Shown here one piece after another: positions 35,539 through 44,955 of a DNA stretch of 64,000 nucleotides (position 1 is the first letter of the stretch; each line of letters begins with the position of its first letter). The notes under the pieces are model-generated. The model searched no databases, was not told where the DNA came from, and saw nothing but the letters and a program-made list of their open reading frames with translations. Position numbers and translations under genes: made by a program. Source of the DNA: UBA1723 sp045641625 (GTDB taxonomy: Bacteria; Bacteroidota; Bacteroidia; Bacteroidales; Paludibacteraceae); the NCBI GenBank assembly GCA_045641625.1, contig JAZUHH010000027.1, forward strand, positions 1-64,000, written 5' to 3'.

Positions 35539-35749
35539 AGTCCTATATTTTTTAATGAATTAGAATGTAGTGCGAAATTATAAAAAATTTTGATTTGGTG
35601 TTTCGTTTGTTGTTAAAATTCGAGTAATTGTTTAAAAAGCAACATGGTGTAGCTGTCCTTGGACTCACTTTTGTGCCGTCGATTTTGACAATTCAAAAAA
35701 AATATGTAACTTGCCCCGCATTAACATAAAATTAAGCAATACAATAAAT

Positions 35750-36199
35750 ATGAAAGACCTTAAAGATCTTAAGATAGGTTTCGCTAACGACCACGCTGGC
35801 ACTGAACTTAAGCAGTATTTGATGGAAGTCCTAAATGGTAAGGTTAAGGAGATCAAGAACTTCGGAACTGACACAACAGACTCTTGCGACTATCCTGATT
35901 ATGCCCATCCTTTGGCTGAGGCAGTAGAGAACGGAACTCTTGACCTTGGAATTGCAATTTGTGGTTCGGGAAACGGAATCTCTATGACTTGCAACAAGCA
36001 TCAGGGTGTCCGCGCAGCTCTTTCTTGGGAGGTGGAGATTGCCAAGCTTGCACGCCAGCACAACAACGCAAATATCGTTGGTGTACCTGCTCGCTTTATC
36101 CCCAGAGAAAAGGCTTTGGATATTGTTATGGCTTTCCTTACAACTGATTTCGAAGGCGGTCGTCACGAGAAGCGCGTGGCAAAGATTGCTGTGAAATAA
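35750..36199 (+). CDS. rpiB: ribose-5-phosphate isomerase B
   Basis: Interconverts ribose-5-phosphate and ribulose-5-phosphate in the pentose phosphate pathway. RpiB/LacAB features: GFANDHAG at the N-terminus, DYPDYAHPLA, the catalytic Cys in CGSGNGISM (about residue 70), HNNANIVGVPARF and the C-terminal GGRHEKRV. Length 149, normal. The ATG at 35750 is chosen because it begins the conserved MKDLKDLKIGFAND; an in-frame start upstream would add an unlikely 13 residues. In many Bacteroidales rpiB follows a transketolase gene, but none is here. The GH9 gene starts 99 bp downstream and is probably separately regulated. Confidence 0.93.
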   Translation: MKDLKDLKIGFANDHAGTELKQYLMEVLNGKVKEIKNFGTDTTDSCDYPDYAHPLAEAVENGTLDLGIAICGSGNGISMTCNKHQGVRAALSWEVEIAKLARQHNNANIVGVPARFIPREKALDIVMAFLTTDFEGGRHEKRVAKIAVK

Positions 36200-36297
36200 G
36201 AGAAACGTAGATTGACTAAGATTCCCAATTGTGTCAAATGATTAGCCAGTCAAAAACTAAAGACCAATACTAATACTAACTTTATAATAGGGTTTTT

Positions 36298-39210
36298 ATG
36301 AAACAGTTATACAGATCCATAATTGTAGCGATAGCTTCGGCTTCCCTGGCTACTGCATGGGCCGCTCCGTCTCCTGTATTCAAGGACGGTGACTTTGAAA
36401 AGGCACTATGGATGACAGGTCGTTTCTATGGAGCGCAGAGAAGCGGAGACTCGCACAACTGGCTTATTGCCAAGCATAAGGTCGGTTCTTACGACGGTAC
36501 ATCTTTCGTCAAGGATGCTGACGGAAGCTATGACCTTACAGGCGGTTGGTTTGATTGCGGAGACCATGTGAAGTTCGGACAGACTGAGTTCTATTCAGCC
36601 TATATGCTTGCCCTTGGTTATTCAGAATTCCCAAGCGGTTATAACGACTATTATTCTCAAGATTATAACGGCTATATTTCAGCAGACGACTATACTTGGG
36701 AGGGACGCAAGGGAAAGCCAAACGGAATTCCTGACATCCTTGACGAACTGAAGCATGCAACTGACTATTTCCAGAAGGTAATCAGAGACAACAAGACTTT
36801 CTATTACCAAGTCGGTGACGGCGAGGCTGACCACCACCAATGGGTGACATCTGTAAAGATGAGTACTCTTGGTAATGGTGATGGAGGAGAGTCAACTGGT
36901 TCGAGAAAGGTTTATTCGGGAAGCGGAAGCATGACTGACATGGCTTCTCTTTGTGGTGCTACACTTGCTGTAATGTCTCGTGTCTATAAGCCTTTCGATG
37001 CTGCATACGCTGCCAAATGTCTTGAAAAGGCGAAGCTCTGCCACGAACTCGTTTATGGAAATGCGTTGGGAAATACGGGTTCAGGTCCTTTCTATGGCGA
37101 AAAGGGAACTTTTTACCCAGATATGGTAGTTCTTAACATGGAGCTTTATCGTGCTACTAATGACAGCAAGTACTTGACTCAGGCAGAGGAGACTGCTTCC
37201 AAGTTCATGGACGGTTCAGATACATGGAACCATAACTGGACAATCTGCTACACTAAGGCGCATGACCTTGCATACTATCTGTTGGGTTCATATTCTGACG
37301 GCAAGTACAAGGCTATGGCTAAGAAATACCTTGATTCTTACGTAGAGATGTATAAGGGAAACAGGTCGGACTATCATTTATTTGCAAAGAAAGATAATTG
37401 GGGTGTTCTTCGTTATCCTGCTGCCCAGGCATTCCTTTTTGGCCTATACGATAAAATGAATGGAACAGACGAACTTAACGAGTGGTCTTTGCGTACTATC
37501 GAGTACATCATGGGTTCAAACTCTCGCAAGTTCTCTTATATTGTCGGTTTCGGAGACAATTCCCCTAAGATGCCTCACCACAGAAACTACTATGGTGACG
37601 ACAACAACAACATGAAGGGATTGAGTGCTGATAAGTACGGAAGCAATTCATACAAATATCGTCAGTTTGGTTTCCTTGCCGGAGGTAGTATAGATGATGG
37701 CTACTACGATGAGGATCTTGACTCTTATGTCTATTCCGAGGGAGGTATTGACTACAATGCGGGACTTGTTTCTGCTTTGGGTTACATCGTGTCAAAGTTG
37801 AAGCCCGTTAATCCAAACCAGTTCGGTCATCCGTCTCCTGATCTAGGCAAGAGCAAGAGCATTTGTGGCCTTGACAAGTTGGAGCTTGACTCAAAGCTTG
37901 CTTCTGACGGCAAGAAGACATTTACTTGGACTCTTGACGGAGCAGAGGTTGCAAAGGGTACTGACAAGAACAAGTTTATTGCTACTAAGCCGGGTGTTTA
38001 TGTCTGCAAGGTGGATTCTGCAGGTGAGTGGAGTTCAGAGGGTAGCGTAGAGATTACAGGTGTTATTCCGGCACAAGAGGAAACAATGTCTTACGAGCTA
38101 TGTGCTGAGACATCGGCATCTCTTGCTCTTGGAATAGAGAGCGATGTATTCTCGTACAAATGGAGCAAGGATGGAGCTGTGATTGACGGAGCAAAATCTT
38201 CGTCTTATGTTGCAACAAAGGGTGGCTCGTATGTCTGTACAGTTTCTGCAAAGAGTTGTACAGATGTGAACTATAAGTTCAATGTAGAGAGCAAGTTGCC
38301 AGAGGTTAACGACACCAAGAACGGTGCAGGCGGAAAGGTTACCCTTGAGGTTCTTTCAGACGGCAGTGACTACGAGTGGTTCGACAAGGCTGATGGTGGA
38401 ACTCTTCTTGGTACAGGAAAGACTCTTGACCTTACTATCAAGGAGAACACAACAGTCTATGTTCAGAGTGCAGGAAACGCTTCGTTTGTTGCTGGTCCTA
38501 AGTCATTCTCTGGAACATCTTTGGACAGAGGTGCTGTCTCGGCCAACTTCACAGCTCATAAGCCGTTCGTGATCGAAGGCTTTACTGTCGAGGTCAACAA
38601 GGTTTATTACCCTAGCATGCAGACAATAACAGCAGAGTTAAGCGGTGCCGCAAAGGGCGTTGCCACATTCCAAGCTGAGATTACTAAAACTGGTGACATA
38701 GAGGTTAAGTTCGCAGAGCCTCTTGAAATCCCTGCTGCAGGAGACTATCAGTTGAAGGTTTCCCTTTCAAACGCGGCTCCTTCATATTATGATCTCGGCG
38801 AGGATTATTCAAAGTATCAGGGTGACAATTCAGTCCTTACATTCACAGGTGCTACTGAACAGAATATCGCAGGAGCATTCCCTGGAGTCAAGAACTGGCT
38901 GATTACTGCCGGCTCGGGTTGTGGAAGAGCAGAGGCTCATGCAATCTATGATGCTTTGGCAGCTTCATTTGAAGAGGTTTCTTCTGCTGTCTGTTCAATC
39001 TGGCCAAATCCTGCAACTGACATAATCAATGTTTCGGTTGCTGACGAGGAGATCGAGAGGGTAGAGATCGAGAACATGGAGGGAATTGTAGTTAAGGTTG
39101 TAACAGATGAGCCTGCAACAGTCAATGTGAGCGATCTTTATATGGGAGTTTACATTGTCAAGGCTACAACTGCAAACGGTGTTTATGTCGGCAAGTTCGT
39201 GAAGGAATAA
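36298..39210 (+). CDS. GH9 endoglucanase (cellulase) with Ig-like domains and T9SS sorting domain
   Basis: A 970-residue secreted cellulase hydrolysing beta-1,4-glucan. Signal peptide ends at AWAA. The GH9 catalytic domain (about 25-500) shows GGWFDCGDHVKFG (catalytic Asp residues, about 84-87), GKPNGIPDILDE, the SPKMPHHRNYYGD motif and YSEGGIDYNAGLVSAL with the general acid Glu near residue 481. Then follow Ig-like modules (about 520-700; FTWTLDGAEV, YKWSKDGAV), another beta domain, and a C-terminal T9SS domain (SIWPNPATDIINV, MGVYIVKATTANG). No CBM of a known family could be named. A terminator follows at 39234. With the GH53 gene it supports a plant cell-wall-degrading lifestyle. Confidence 0.93.
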   Translation: MKQLYRSIIVAIASASLATAWAAPSPVFKDGDFEKALWMTGRFYGAQRSGDSHNWLIAKHKVGSYDGTSFVKDADGSYDLTGGWFDCGDHVKFGQTEFYSAYMLALGYSEFPSGYNDYYSQDYNGYISADDYTWEGRKGKPNGIPDILDELKHATDYFQKVIRDNKTFYYQVGDGEADHHQWVTSVKMSTLGNGDGGESTGSRKVYSGSGSMTDMASLCGATLAVMSRVYKPFDAAYAAKCLEKAKLCHELVYGNALGNTGSGPFYGEKGTFYPDMVVLNMELYRATNDSKYLTQAEETASKFMDGSDTWNHNWTICYTKAHDLAYYLLGSYSDGKYKAMAKKYLDSYVEMYKGNRSDYHLFAKKDNWGVLRYPAAQAFLFGLYDKMNGTDELNEWSLRTIEYIMGSNSRKFSYIVGFGDNSPKMPHHRNYYGDDNNNMKGLSADKYGSNSYKYRQFGFLAGGSIDDGYYDEDLDSYVYSEGGIDYNAGLVSALGYIVSKLKPVNPNQFGHPSPDLGKSKSICGLDKLELDSKLASDGKKTFTWTLDGAEVAKGTDKNKFIATKPGVYVCKVDSAGEWSSEGSVEITGVIPAQEETMSYELCAETSASLALGIESDVFSYKWSKDGAVIDGAKSSSYVATKGGSYVCTVSAKSCTDVNYKFNVESKLPEVNDTKNGAGGKVTLEVLSDGSDYEWFDKADGGTLLGTGKTLDLTIKENTTVYVQSAGNASFVAGPKSFSGTSLDRGAVSANFTAHKPFVIEGFTVEVNKVYYPSMQTITAELSGAAKGVATFQAEITKTGDIEVKFAEPLEIPAAGDYQLKVSLSNAAPSYYDLGEDYSKYQGDNSVLTFTGATEQNIAGAFPGVKNWLITAGSGCGRAEAHAIYDALAASFEEVSSAVCSIWPNPATDIINVSVADEEIERVEIENMEGIVVKVVTDEPATVNVSDLYMGVYIVKATTANGVYVGKFVKE

Positions 39211-39233
39211 GGCAGGACATTACATATTCTAAC

Positions 39234-39269
39234 AAGAGGGACGCTTTCGGGCGTCTCTCTTTGTTTTTT
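39234..39269 (+). terminator. terminator of the GH9 gene
   Basis: An 11-bp stem with one wobble (39234-39244 with 39251-39261), then TTGTTTTTT. Confidence 0.8.
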
Positions 39270-39553
39270 GTAAACGCTTGCCCTTCGTTGAGACTCTACG
39301 ATTTGCGGATTCAGCCTGGTTTGTGTTCGTAGTTGTTTTGCAGTTTTGTAAATACGTCTCTTTTTTCAAGCTGTCTCTTTTTATGCTTGTGCAGAGGGTA
39401 ATGGGGAAAACCGAGTACAAACAAGCAAAAAATAATTGAAATATCTAAATATTATTCATAACTTTGCCCCGAATAATTTTCATCGGCAACGAAATCATTG
39501 CCAAAAAGTATTTGCGTAGCAGATACATTATGTTGAACTAAATAAAAAAGAAT
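39270..39553. other. intergenic region before gldE
   Basis: Nothing recognisable in its first 160 bp. It carries the gldE promoter at 39436-39466 and a leader of about 80 nt. Confidence 0.5.
39436..39466 (+). promoter_or_regulatory. promoter of the gldE operon
   Basis: TTG (39436-39438), 20 bp, TAACTTTG (39459-39466). Confidence 0.65.
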
Positions 39554-40876
39554 TTGGACTTATCATTGTTTTCAGATAGTGCAGAGGGACCTTACCCGAG
39601 TCAGGCGAGTGTGATACTTGCCCTATATATTATATGGATATTGCTTGGACTCTGCCTTGTATTTGTGTTCTCTTTTTGCGAATACTCGCTTTTTTCTCTG
39701 ACTTCGGGAGAAAAGGAGAAGCTTAAACAAACAAAATCTACAGAGTATCAGTCGGTAAAGCACTTGCTAAAGGACGAATTGTGGTCGTTGTCCGCAATTG
39801 TTACGGGTTACTATCTTAGCTGTCTGGGCGTTGTTATAGGTTTGATTCTATTGGTCCAGCATCTGTTGTCGGATGTTCTTTCCCAGACATCAGTTTTTGT
39901 GGTGGGCATTGTTGCTTCCTTTGCGCTGTTGGTGCTTGTCGGCGAGACTCTTGCCTCTAGGATCAGGCAGTCAAACAGCAGGAAGATGCTGATGCTATAC
40001 CATTGTTCCCCCATTGTGAGGTTCTGCTCTTGGATTCTTTATCCGGTTGTCTGGCTTGCGGGTAAGACCACCTTCATGGAGAAGAGGCTGGAGTACAAGT
40101 GCCGCAGAGGTATTTCTATTGACGAGCTTTCTCACACTCTGCAGACTTCTTCGTTGAAGGACGGAGAGGAGAAGAACATTCTGGAAAGTATAGTCACTTT
40201 CGGTCAGATCTCCGTCGATGAAATCATGAAGCCGAGAGTAGAGGTTGTCGCAGTCGAGTCGCACGTCTCGTATGGCGATGTGCTGGAGATAATCAGGGAG
40301 AGCGAATACTCGCGTCTGCCTGTATATGACGGAACAATAGACAATGTAATCGGAATTCTGTACGTCAAGGATCTGCTTCCCCATATCAACGAGAACGCAG
40401 ACTATGAGTGGCAGAAGTTTATCCGCGAACCGTTCTATGTTCCGGAGAGCAAGAAGATTGACGACCTGCTTCGCGAGTTCCAGCAGAAGCGCATGCACAT
40501 AGCCATTGTGGTGGATGAGTTCGGAGGTACGTCGGGAATCGTGACTATGGAGGATATTCTTGAGGTCATATTCGGAGACATAAACGATGAGCATGACACC
40601 GAGCAGAAGCTGTACTCGGAGCTTGACAAGCGCAACTATCTGTTTGACGGAAAACTGCAGCTGTCGGATTTCTTCAAGATTCCAAAGATAGACCTTGAAA
40701 AGTTCGAGGACATAGAGACAGACGCAGATACAGTCGCAGGTCTGATCCTTCAGTTGAGCGGCTCCATTCCCAAGGTAGGGGAGGAGATAGAGCATAACGG
40801 TTACGTGTTCAAGATCGTCTCTGTTGACAACAGACGAATAAAAAAGATTAAGTTGAGGCTCCCCGACAAGGAGTGA
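39554..40876 (+). CDS. gldE: GldE: CNNM/CorC-type membrane protein
   Basis: A 440-residue protein with four membrane spans in a DUF21/CNNM domain (about 18-180), a tandem CBS pair (about 200-330; MKPRVEVVAVESHVSYGDVL, SRLPVYDGTIDNVIGILYVK, IVVDEFGGTSGIVTMEDIL) and a C-terminal CorC/HlyC transporter-associated domain (GDINDEHDTEQ, TVAGLILQLSG). The neighbouring gldD identifies it as GldE. No ATG is usable: an in-frame ATG upstream is followed by TAA, so a TTG at 39554 is the probable start, giving MDLSLFSDS. It heads the operon gldE-gldD-gldG-ppnP. Confidence 0.87.
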   Translation: MDLSLFSDSAEGPYPSQASVILALYIIWILLGLCLVFVFSFCEYSLFSLTSGEKEKLKQTKSTEYQSVKHLLKDELWSLSAIVTGYYLSCLGVVIGLILLVQHLLSDVLSQTSVFVVGIVASFALLVLVGETLASRIRQSNSRKMLMLYHCSPIVRFCSWILYPVVWLAGKTTFMEKRLEYKCRRGISIDELSHTLQTSSLKDGEEKNILESIVTFGQISVDEIMKPRVEVVAVESHVSYGDVLEIIRESEYSRLPVYDGTIDNVIGILYVKDLLPHINENADYEWQKFIREPFYVPESKKIDDLLREFQQKRMHIAIVVDEFGGTSGIVTMEDILEVIFGDINDEHDTEQKLYSELDKRNYLFDGKLQLSDFFKIPKIDLEKFEDIETDADTVAGLILQLSGSIPKVGEEIEHNGYVFKIVSVDNRRIKKIKLRLPDKE

Positions 40877-40895
40877 GACCAAGAGTTATAAAGCT

Positions 40896-41465
40896 ATGAA
40901 TAGATTTGTTACATATTTGTTTGTCCTTTGCGTTGCCATGCTGACAAGCTGCGGAGAGTATATGCCCAAGCCAAGAGGCTATTTCCGTATCACTCTGCCT
41001 GACAAGGAGTACGTGAAGTATGCCGAGAACGGCTTCCCATACGGCTTCGAGATTGCAAATGTGTCTAAGGTCGAGAAGCACGCGACAACAGACGATCCAT
41101 ATTGGGTGGACGTAGTCTATCCTACGCTCAACGCAAAGATTTATTGCAGCTACAAGCCGGTGAAGAACAACCTTCACGAGATAACTGAGGATGCGCGAAA
41201 CTTCGTGTATAAGCACACTTCAAAGGCTGACGACATTACTGAGCAGCCCTACGCAAACGACAGCCTTCATGTGTATGCAATGCTGTACGAACTGAAGGGG
41301 AACACAGCGTCGAACATTCAGTTTGTCGCTACTGACAGCGTCAGGCATTTCTTTCGCGGAGCCTTGTATTTCAACAATACTCCGAACAAGGATTCCATAG
41401 CTCCTGTTCAGCAGTTTGTGCGTGAGGACATTATCCACATAATCGAGACATTGGAATGGAAGTAA
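40896..41465 (+). CDS. gldD: GldD lipoprotein
   Basis: A 189-residue lipoprotein (lipobox MLTSCGEY). The opening MPKPRGYFRITLPDKEYV is the GldD signature; DDPYWVDVVYPTLNAKIYCS and the end ETLEWK fit the family. GldD is needed for gliding or T9SS-linked functions in Flavobacterium and is widely kept in non-gliding Bacteroidales. It starts 19 bp after gldE and overlaps gldG by 10 bp, so these genes are translationally coupled. Confidence 0.92.
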   Translation: MNRFVTYLFVLCVAMLTSCGEYMPKPRGYFRITLPDKEYVKYAENGFPYGFEIANVSKVEKHATTDDPYWVDVVYPTLNAKIYCSYKPVKNNLHEITEDARNFVYKHTSKADDITEQPYANDSLHVYAMLYELKGNTASNIQFVATDSVRHFFRGALYFNNTPNKDSIAPVQQFVREDIIHIIETLEWK

Positions 41466-43147
41466 AGAATATAAAGAGGATAGTCGAACCGATAGTTGTG
41501 GTATTGGCACTTCTGTTTGTGTATTTCGTCTCTTCGTCGCATTTCTTCAGACTTGACTTGACTGAAGAGAAGCGCTACAGCATAAGCGACAACACAAAGG
41601 AACTGCTTTCCAACCTGGACGACAAGGTTGAAGTGACAGTTTATCTGGATGGAGACTTGAATTCAGGATTCCTTCAGCTGAAGAAGGCTACGAAGGAGAT
41701 GCTTGACGAGTTCAAGGTCTATGCAGATGACAAGCTTGTGTATAAGTTCGAGAACCCTGCCGATGCAAAATCCGCAAAGGCAAGAGAGAAGAAGTTCGCC
41801 GAACTGGAGAGCAGAGGCTTGAGAAGAATTCCCGTCTATGACAAGGATGCAGAGGGAAATCCAATCATGAGAGTTGTGTTCCCGTGGGCGGAAATCAAGG
41901 TCAAGAACTCCCGTCGTGCTGTAAACCTTTTGAAGAATATACCTGGCCGCAGTGCAGAGGAGAACCTGAACATGTCGGCGCAGAACCTTGAGTACGAGCT
42001 TACAAACGCATTGCGAGTTCTTACTGTCAAGGAAGTAACAAAGGTAGCTTTCCTTGAAGGCCACGGCGAATTGAACGAAGCCTATACATATTCGATAGCC
42101 GAGACTTTGAGGGAATACTACCAGATTGACTACGGAAGTATCATAGAGAGTCCTGATGAACTTGACGGATATGCCGCAATGATTGTGGCTGGACCAACTC
42201 AGAAGTTCTCTGAGAAGGACAAGTATGTGCTTGACCAGTATCTGATGAAGGGAGGAAAGATATTGTGGCTGGTTGACGGAGCCAGAGTCGCTCTGGACAG
42301 TCTGACTACGGCAAGCGAGACCGCGAGCATTCCGCTTGATGTGAACTTGTCTGACCAGCTGTTCCGTTATGGAGTACGAATTAACCCTGTGCTTCTTCAG
42401 GATGTCCAGTGTACGAAGATTCCTGTGAATATGTCGAGAGAGGGTGACCAGCCTGACTTCAAGCCTGTCCCTTGGTATTACTCGCCGCTGCTTCTTGCCA
42501 ATCCGTACCACTCGGTCTCAAAGAGCATTACACCGGTAAAGACTCAGTTTGCCAGCTCATTAGATTTTGTCGGTGACAGCACAAAGCTAAGAAAGACTGA
42601 ACTTCTTGTGACAAGCGCAAGCACCCACATTCAGAATGTGCCTTCGATAGTGAGCATGAAAATCATAGAGGTGGAGAAGACAGGCTATTACTTCAACCGC
42701 AGAAACCAGATCGTGGCCGCAGCAATCGAGGGAGAGTTCACTTCTGTATTCAAGAACAGAATGATTCCTCAGGGAGTCAAGACAAACGTAAAGACTATCG
42801 AGCAGAGCAAGCCGACAAAGATAATTGTAGTGGCGGATGCCGATGTAATAAAGAACGATGTCCAGGGCTACGGGGAAAACTTCATGCCTGTCAAGCTGGG
42901 CTATGACAACTACATGAACCAGCAGTTCGGCAACAGTGACTTCGTGCTTAACGCTGTGAACTATCTGACTGACGACAGCGGATGGATGGAGCTTCGCGGC
43001 AGAGAGATAAAGTTGAGGCTTCTGAACAAGGCTTACACAATCGGCCAGAGAACATTCTGGCAGGTGTTCAATGTAGCTCTGCCTCTTGTCCTGCTAGCTA
43101 TTTTCGGAGTAATATATCTGATCTGGAGAAAGAGAAGATACGCATAA
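41456..43147 (+). CDS. gldG: GldG: ABC-type gliding-associated protein
   Basis: A 563-residue protein with an N-terminal membrane anchor (VVVLALLFVYFVSSSHFFRL), a periplasmic GldG/DUF4350-like domain (DLTEEKRYSISDNTKELL, VTKVAFLEGHGELNEAYTYS, KGGKILWLVDGAR) and a C-terminal membrane span (VLLAIFGVIYLIWRKRRYA). GldG works with the GldF permease and GldA ATPase. Neither gldF nor gldA is present here; gldF usually sits directly before gldG, so its absence is notable. The first 10 bp overlap gldD. ppnP follows after 35 bp. Confidence 0.9.
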   Translation: MEVKNIKRIVEPIVVVLALLFVYFVSSSHFFRLDLTEEKRYSISDNTKELLSNLDDKVEVTVYLDGDLNSGFLQLKKATKEMLDEFKVYADDKLVYKFENPADAKSAKAREKKFAELESRGLRRIPVYDKDAEGNPIMRVVFPWAEIKVKNSRRAVNLLKNIPGRSAEENLNMSAQNLEYELTNALRVLTVKEVTKVAFLEGHGELNEAYTYSIAETLREYYQIDYGSIIESPDELDGYAAMIVAGPTQKFSEKDKYVLDQYLMKGGKILWLVDGARVALDSLTTASETASIPLDVNLSDQLFRYGVRINPVLLQDVQCTKIPVNMSREGDQPDFKPVPWYYSPLLLANPYHSVSKSITPVKTQFASSLDFVGDSTKLRKTELLVTSASTHIQNVPSIVSMKIIEVEKTGYYFNRRNQIVAAAIEGEFTSVFKNRMIPQGVKTNVKTIEQSKPTKIIVVADADVIKNDVQGYGENFMPVKLGYDNYMNQQFGNSDFVLNAVNYLTDDSGWMELRGREIKLRLLNKAYTIGQRTFWQVFNVALPLVLLAIFGVIYLIWRKRRYA

Positions 43148-43182
43148 TCAAGAGAGAATTATCATATAAAACCAATAAAGAA

Positions 43183-43464
43183 ATGTTTAAGACAAACGAG
43201 TATTTCGACGGCAAGGTGATGAGCATCGGCCTAGAAAGTGCAGAGGGACGCGCAACTATCGGCGTAATGGAAAAGGGTGAGTATGAGTTCGGTACTTCGA
43301 CTATCGAAATCATGACTGTAACTTCTGGAAAGCTTCAGGTTATGATGCCAGGAGAGACAGAGTGGAAGACTTACAAGAAGTTCGAGACTTTCGTAGTCGA
43401 GAAAGGTGTAAAGTTCCGCTGCAAGGCTGAGGAGGACACTCCATATCTTTGCCTTTACAAGTAG
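43183..43464 (+). CDS. ppnP: pyrimidine/purine nucleoside phosphorylase PpnP
   Basis: A 93-residue cupin of the PpnP (DUF1255) family, which phosphorolyses a broad range of nucleosides. Conserved stretches: MFKTNEYFDGKVMSIGLE, GRATIGVMEKGEYEFGTS, EIMTVTSGKLQVMMPG and the C-terminal EEDTPYLCLYK. The start is at 43183, the beginning of the conserved region; a longer frame from 42982 runs through the end of gldG and is rejected. It ends the gldE operon and has a terminator at 43483-43518. Confidence 0.93.
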   Translation: MFKTNEYFDGKVMSIGLESAEGRATIGVMEKGEYEFGTSTIEIMTVTSGKLQVMMPGETEWKTYKKFETFVVEKGVKFRCKAEEDTPYLCLYK

Positions 43465-43482
43465 AATTTATTTTCATTTTAC

Positions 43483-43518
43483 AAAAAAATGGAGGACATT
43501 ATCGTTCTCCATTTTTCG
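43483..43518. terminator. terminator of the gldE-ppnP operon
   Basis: AAAAATGGAG (43485-43494) pairs with CTCCATTTTT (43507-43516), followed by T-rich sequence. Confidence 0.8.
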
Positions 43519-43583
43519 TTTTTTGTCTGCGTCTGATTAAACTTTTTTTTATAATTTTGCACCAAATTTGAAATAACAAGATT

Positions 43584-44951
43584 ATGGCAGTAAATAAACC
43601 TTCTATTCCAAAAGGTACAAGAGACTTCTCGCCGCTTGAAATGGCAAGAAGAAACTATATTTTTGACACTATACGCAGCGTCTTTCGTCTATACGGATTC
43701 CAGCAGATTGAGACTCCGGCTATGGAGAACCTTTCCACTTTGATGGGAAAGTATGGAGACGAGGGAGACAAGTTGCTTTTCAAGATCCTTAATTCGGGTG
43801 AGTTCCTTTCTTCTGTCGAGCAGGCTGACCTTGAAAACAGAGCCCAGAGCAAGGTCTTGAAGCAGATTTCAGAGAAGGGACTTCGCTATGACCTTACTGT
43901 TCCTTTCGCTCGTTTCGTAGTGATGAACAGGGACAAGATTTCTTTCCCTTTCAAGCGTTACCAGATTCAGCCGGTATGGAGAGCTGACAAGCCGCAGAAG
44001 GGAAGATATCGTGAGTTCTATCAGTGCGACGTAGATATCGTCGGCTCGACTTCCCTTATCAACGAGGTGGAGCTTCTTCAGATTACAGACGAGGTTTACC
44101 GCAGACTTAACATCAATGTTGTCGTAAAGATCAACAACCGCAAGATTCTTGCCGGTATTGCGGAAAGCATCGGCGAGGCAGACAAGATCGTTGACATCAC
44201 TGTAGCCATTGACAAACTTGACAAGATAGGTCTTGACAACGTGAACGCAGAGCTTTCTTCAAAGGGTATTTCTGACGATGCAATAGCAAAGCTTCAGCCT
44301 ATCATTACGCTAAGCGGAACTAACGAGGAGAAACTTGAGACTATATCAAAGGTGCTTTCAGGTTCAGAGATAGGCCAGAAGGGAATAGAGGAGATGAAGA
44401 CAATCTTCTCTTACACTAATGCCCTTAATTTGGCTACTCCTATCGAGCTTGACTTAACACTTGCCCGTGGTTTGAACTATTATACAGGTGCAATTTTCGA
44501 GGTTAAGGCTTTGGATGTGCAGATTGGCTCAATCACCGGCGGAGGAAGGTACGACAACCTGACAAGCGTGTTCGGAATGCCTGACGTGTCAGGTGTCGGT
44601 ATTTCGTTCGGAGCAGACAGAATCTATGACGTAATGACTCAGCTTGACCTGTATCCTTCGGATGCTTTGCGCTCGACAAAACTTCTTTTCGTGACATTCG
44701 GAGACAAGGAGTTGTCTTTTGCAATCAGCAAGATTCGCGAGGTTAGAGCAGCCGGCATCTCTGCAGAGGTTTACCCGGAGCCTGCTAAGATGAAGAAGCA
44801 GATGGGCTATGCTGACTCTCGTGCAATTCCTTTCGTTGCTATCGTTGGAGAGACTGAGATGGCAGAAAACAAGGTAATGCTAAAGAATATGGCTACAGGC
44901 GAGCAGAAGCTTGTAAGTATAGACGAGGCAATTTCAATTGTAAAGGCTTAA
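43584..44951 (+). CDS. hisS: histidyl-tRNA synthetase
   Basis: Charges tRNA-His. The class II motifs are clear: IPKGTRDFSPLEMARR at the N-terminus, motif 2 PVWRADKPQKGRYREFYQCD, the histidine-A motif LARGLNYYTGAIFEV, and motif 3 GSITGGGRYDNL followed by GVGISFGADRI. The C-terminal anticodon-binding domain carries LFVTFGDKEL and AEVYPEPAKMKKQM. Length 455, normal. A -7 box TAATTTTG lies at 43552-43559, 25 bp before the ATG. dus follows after 4 bp in one operon. Confidence 0.97.
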   Translation: MAVNKPSIPKGTRDFSPLEMARRNYIFDTIRSVFRLYGFQQIETPAMENLSTLMGKYGDEGDKLLFKILNSGEFLSSVEQADLENRAQSKVLKQISEKGLRYDLTVPFARFVVMNRDKISFPFKRYQIQPVWRADKPQKGRYREFYQCDVDIVGSTSLINEVELLQITDEVYRRLNINVVVKINNRKILAGIAESIGEADKIVDITVAIDKLDKIGLDNVNAELSSKGISDDAIAKLQPIITLSGTNEEKLETISKVLSGSEIGQKGIEEMKTIFSYTNALNLATPIELDLTLARGLNYYTGAIFEVKALDVQIGSITGGGRYDNLTSVFGMPDVSGVGISFGADRIYDVMTQLDLYPSDALRSTKLLFVTFGDKELSFAISKIREVRAAGISAEVYPEPAKMKKQMGYADSRAIPFVAIVGETEMAENKVMLKNMATGEQKLVSIDEAISIVKA

Positions 44952-44955
44952 TCCC

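Noticed and set aside
42982..43182. N-terminal extension of ppnP
   Set aside because: It runs through the end of gldG in another frame, and the PpnP family begins at MFKTNEYFDG (43183).
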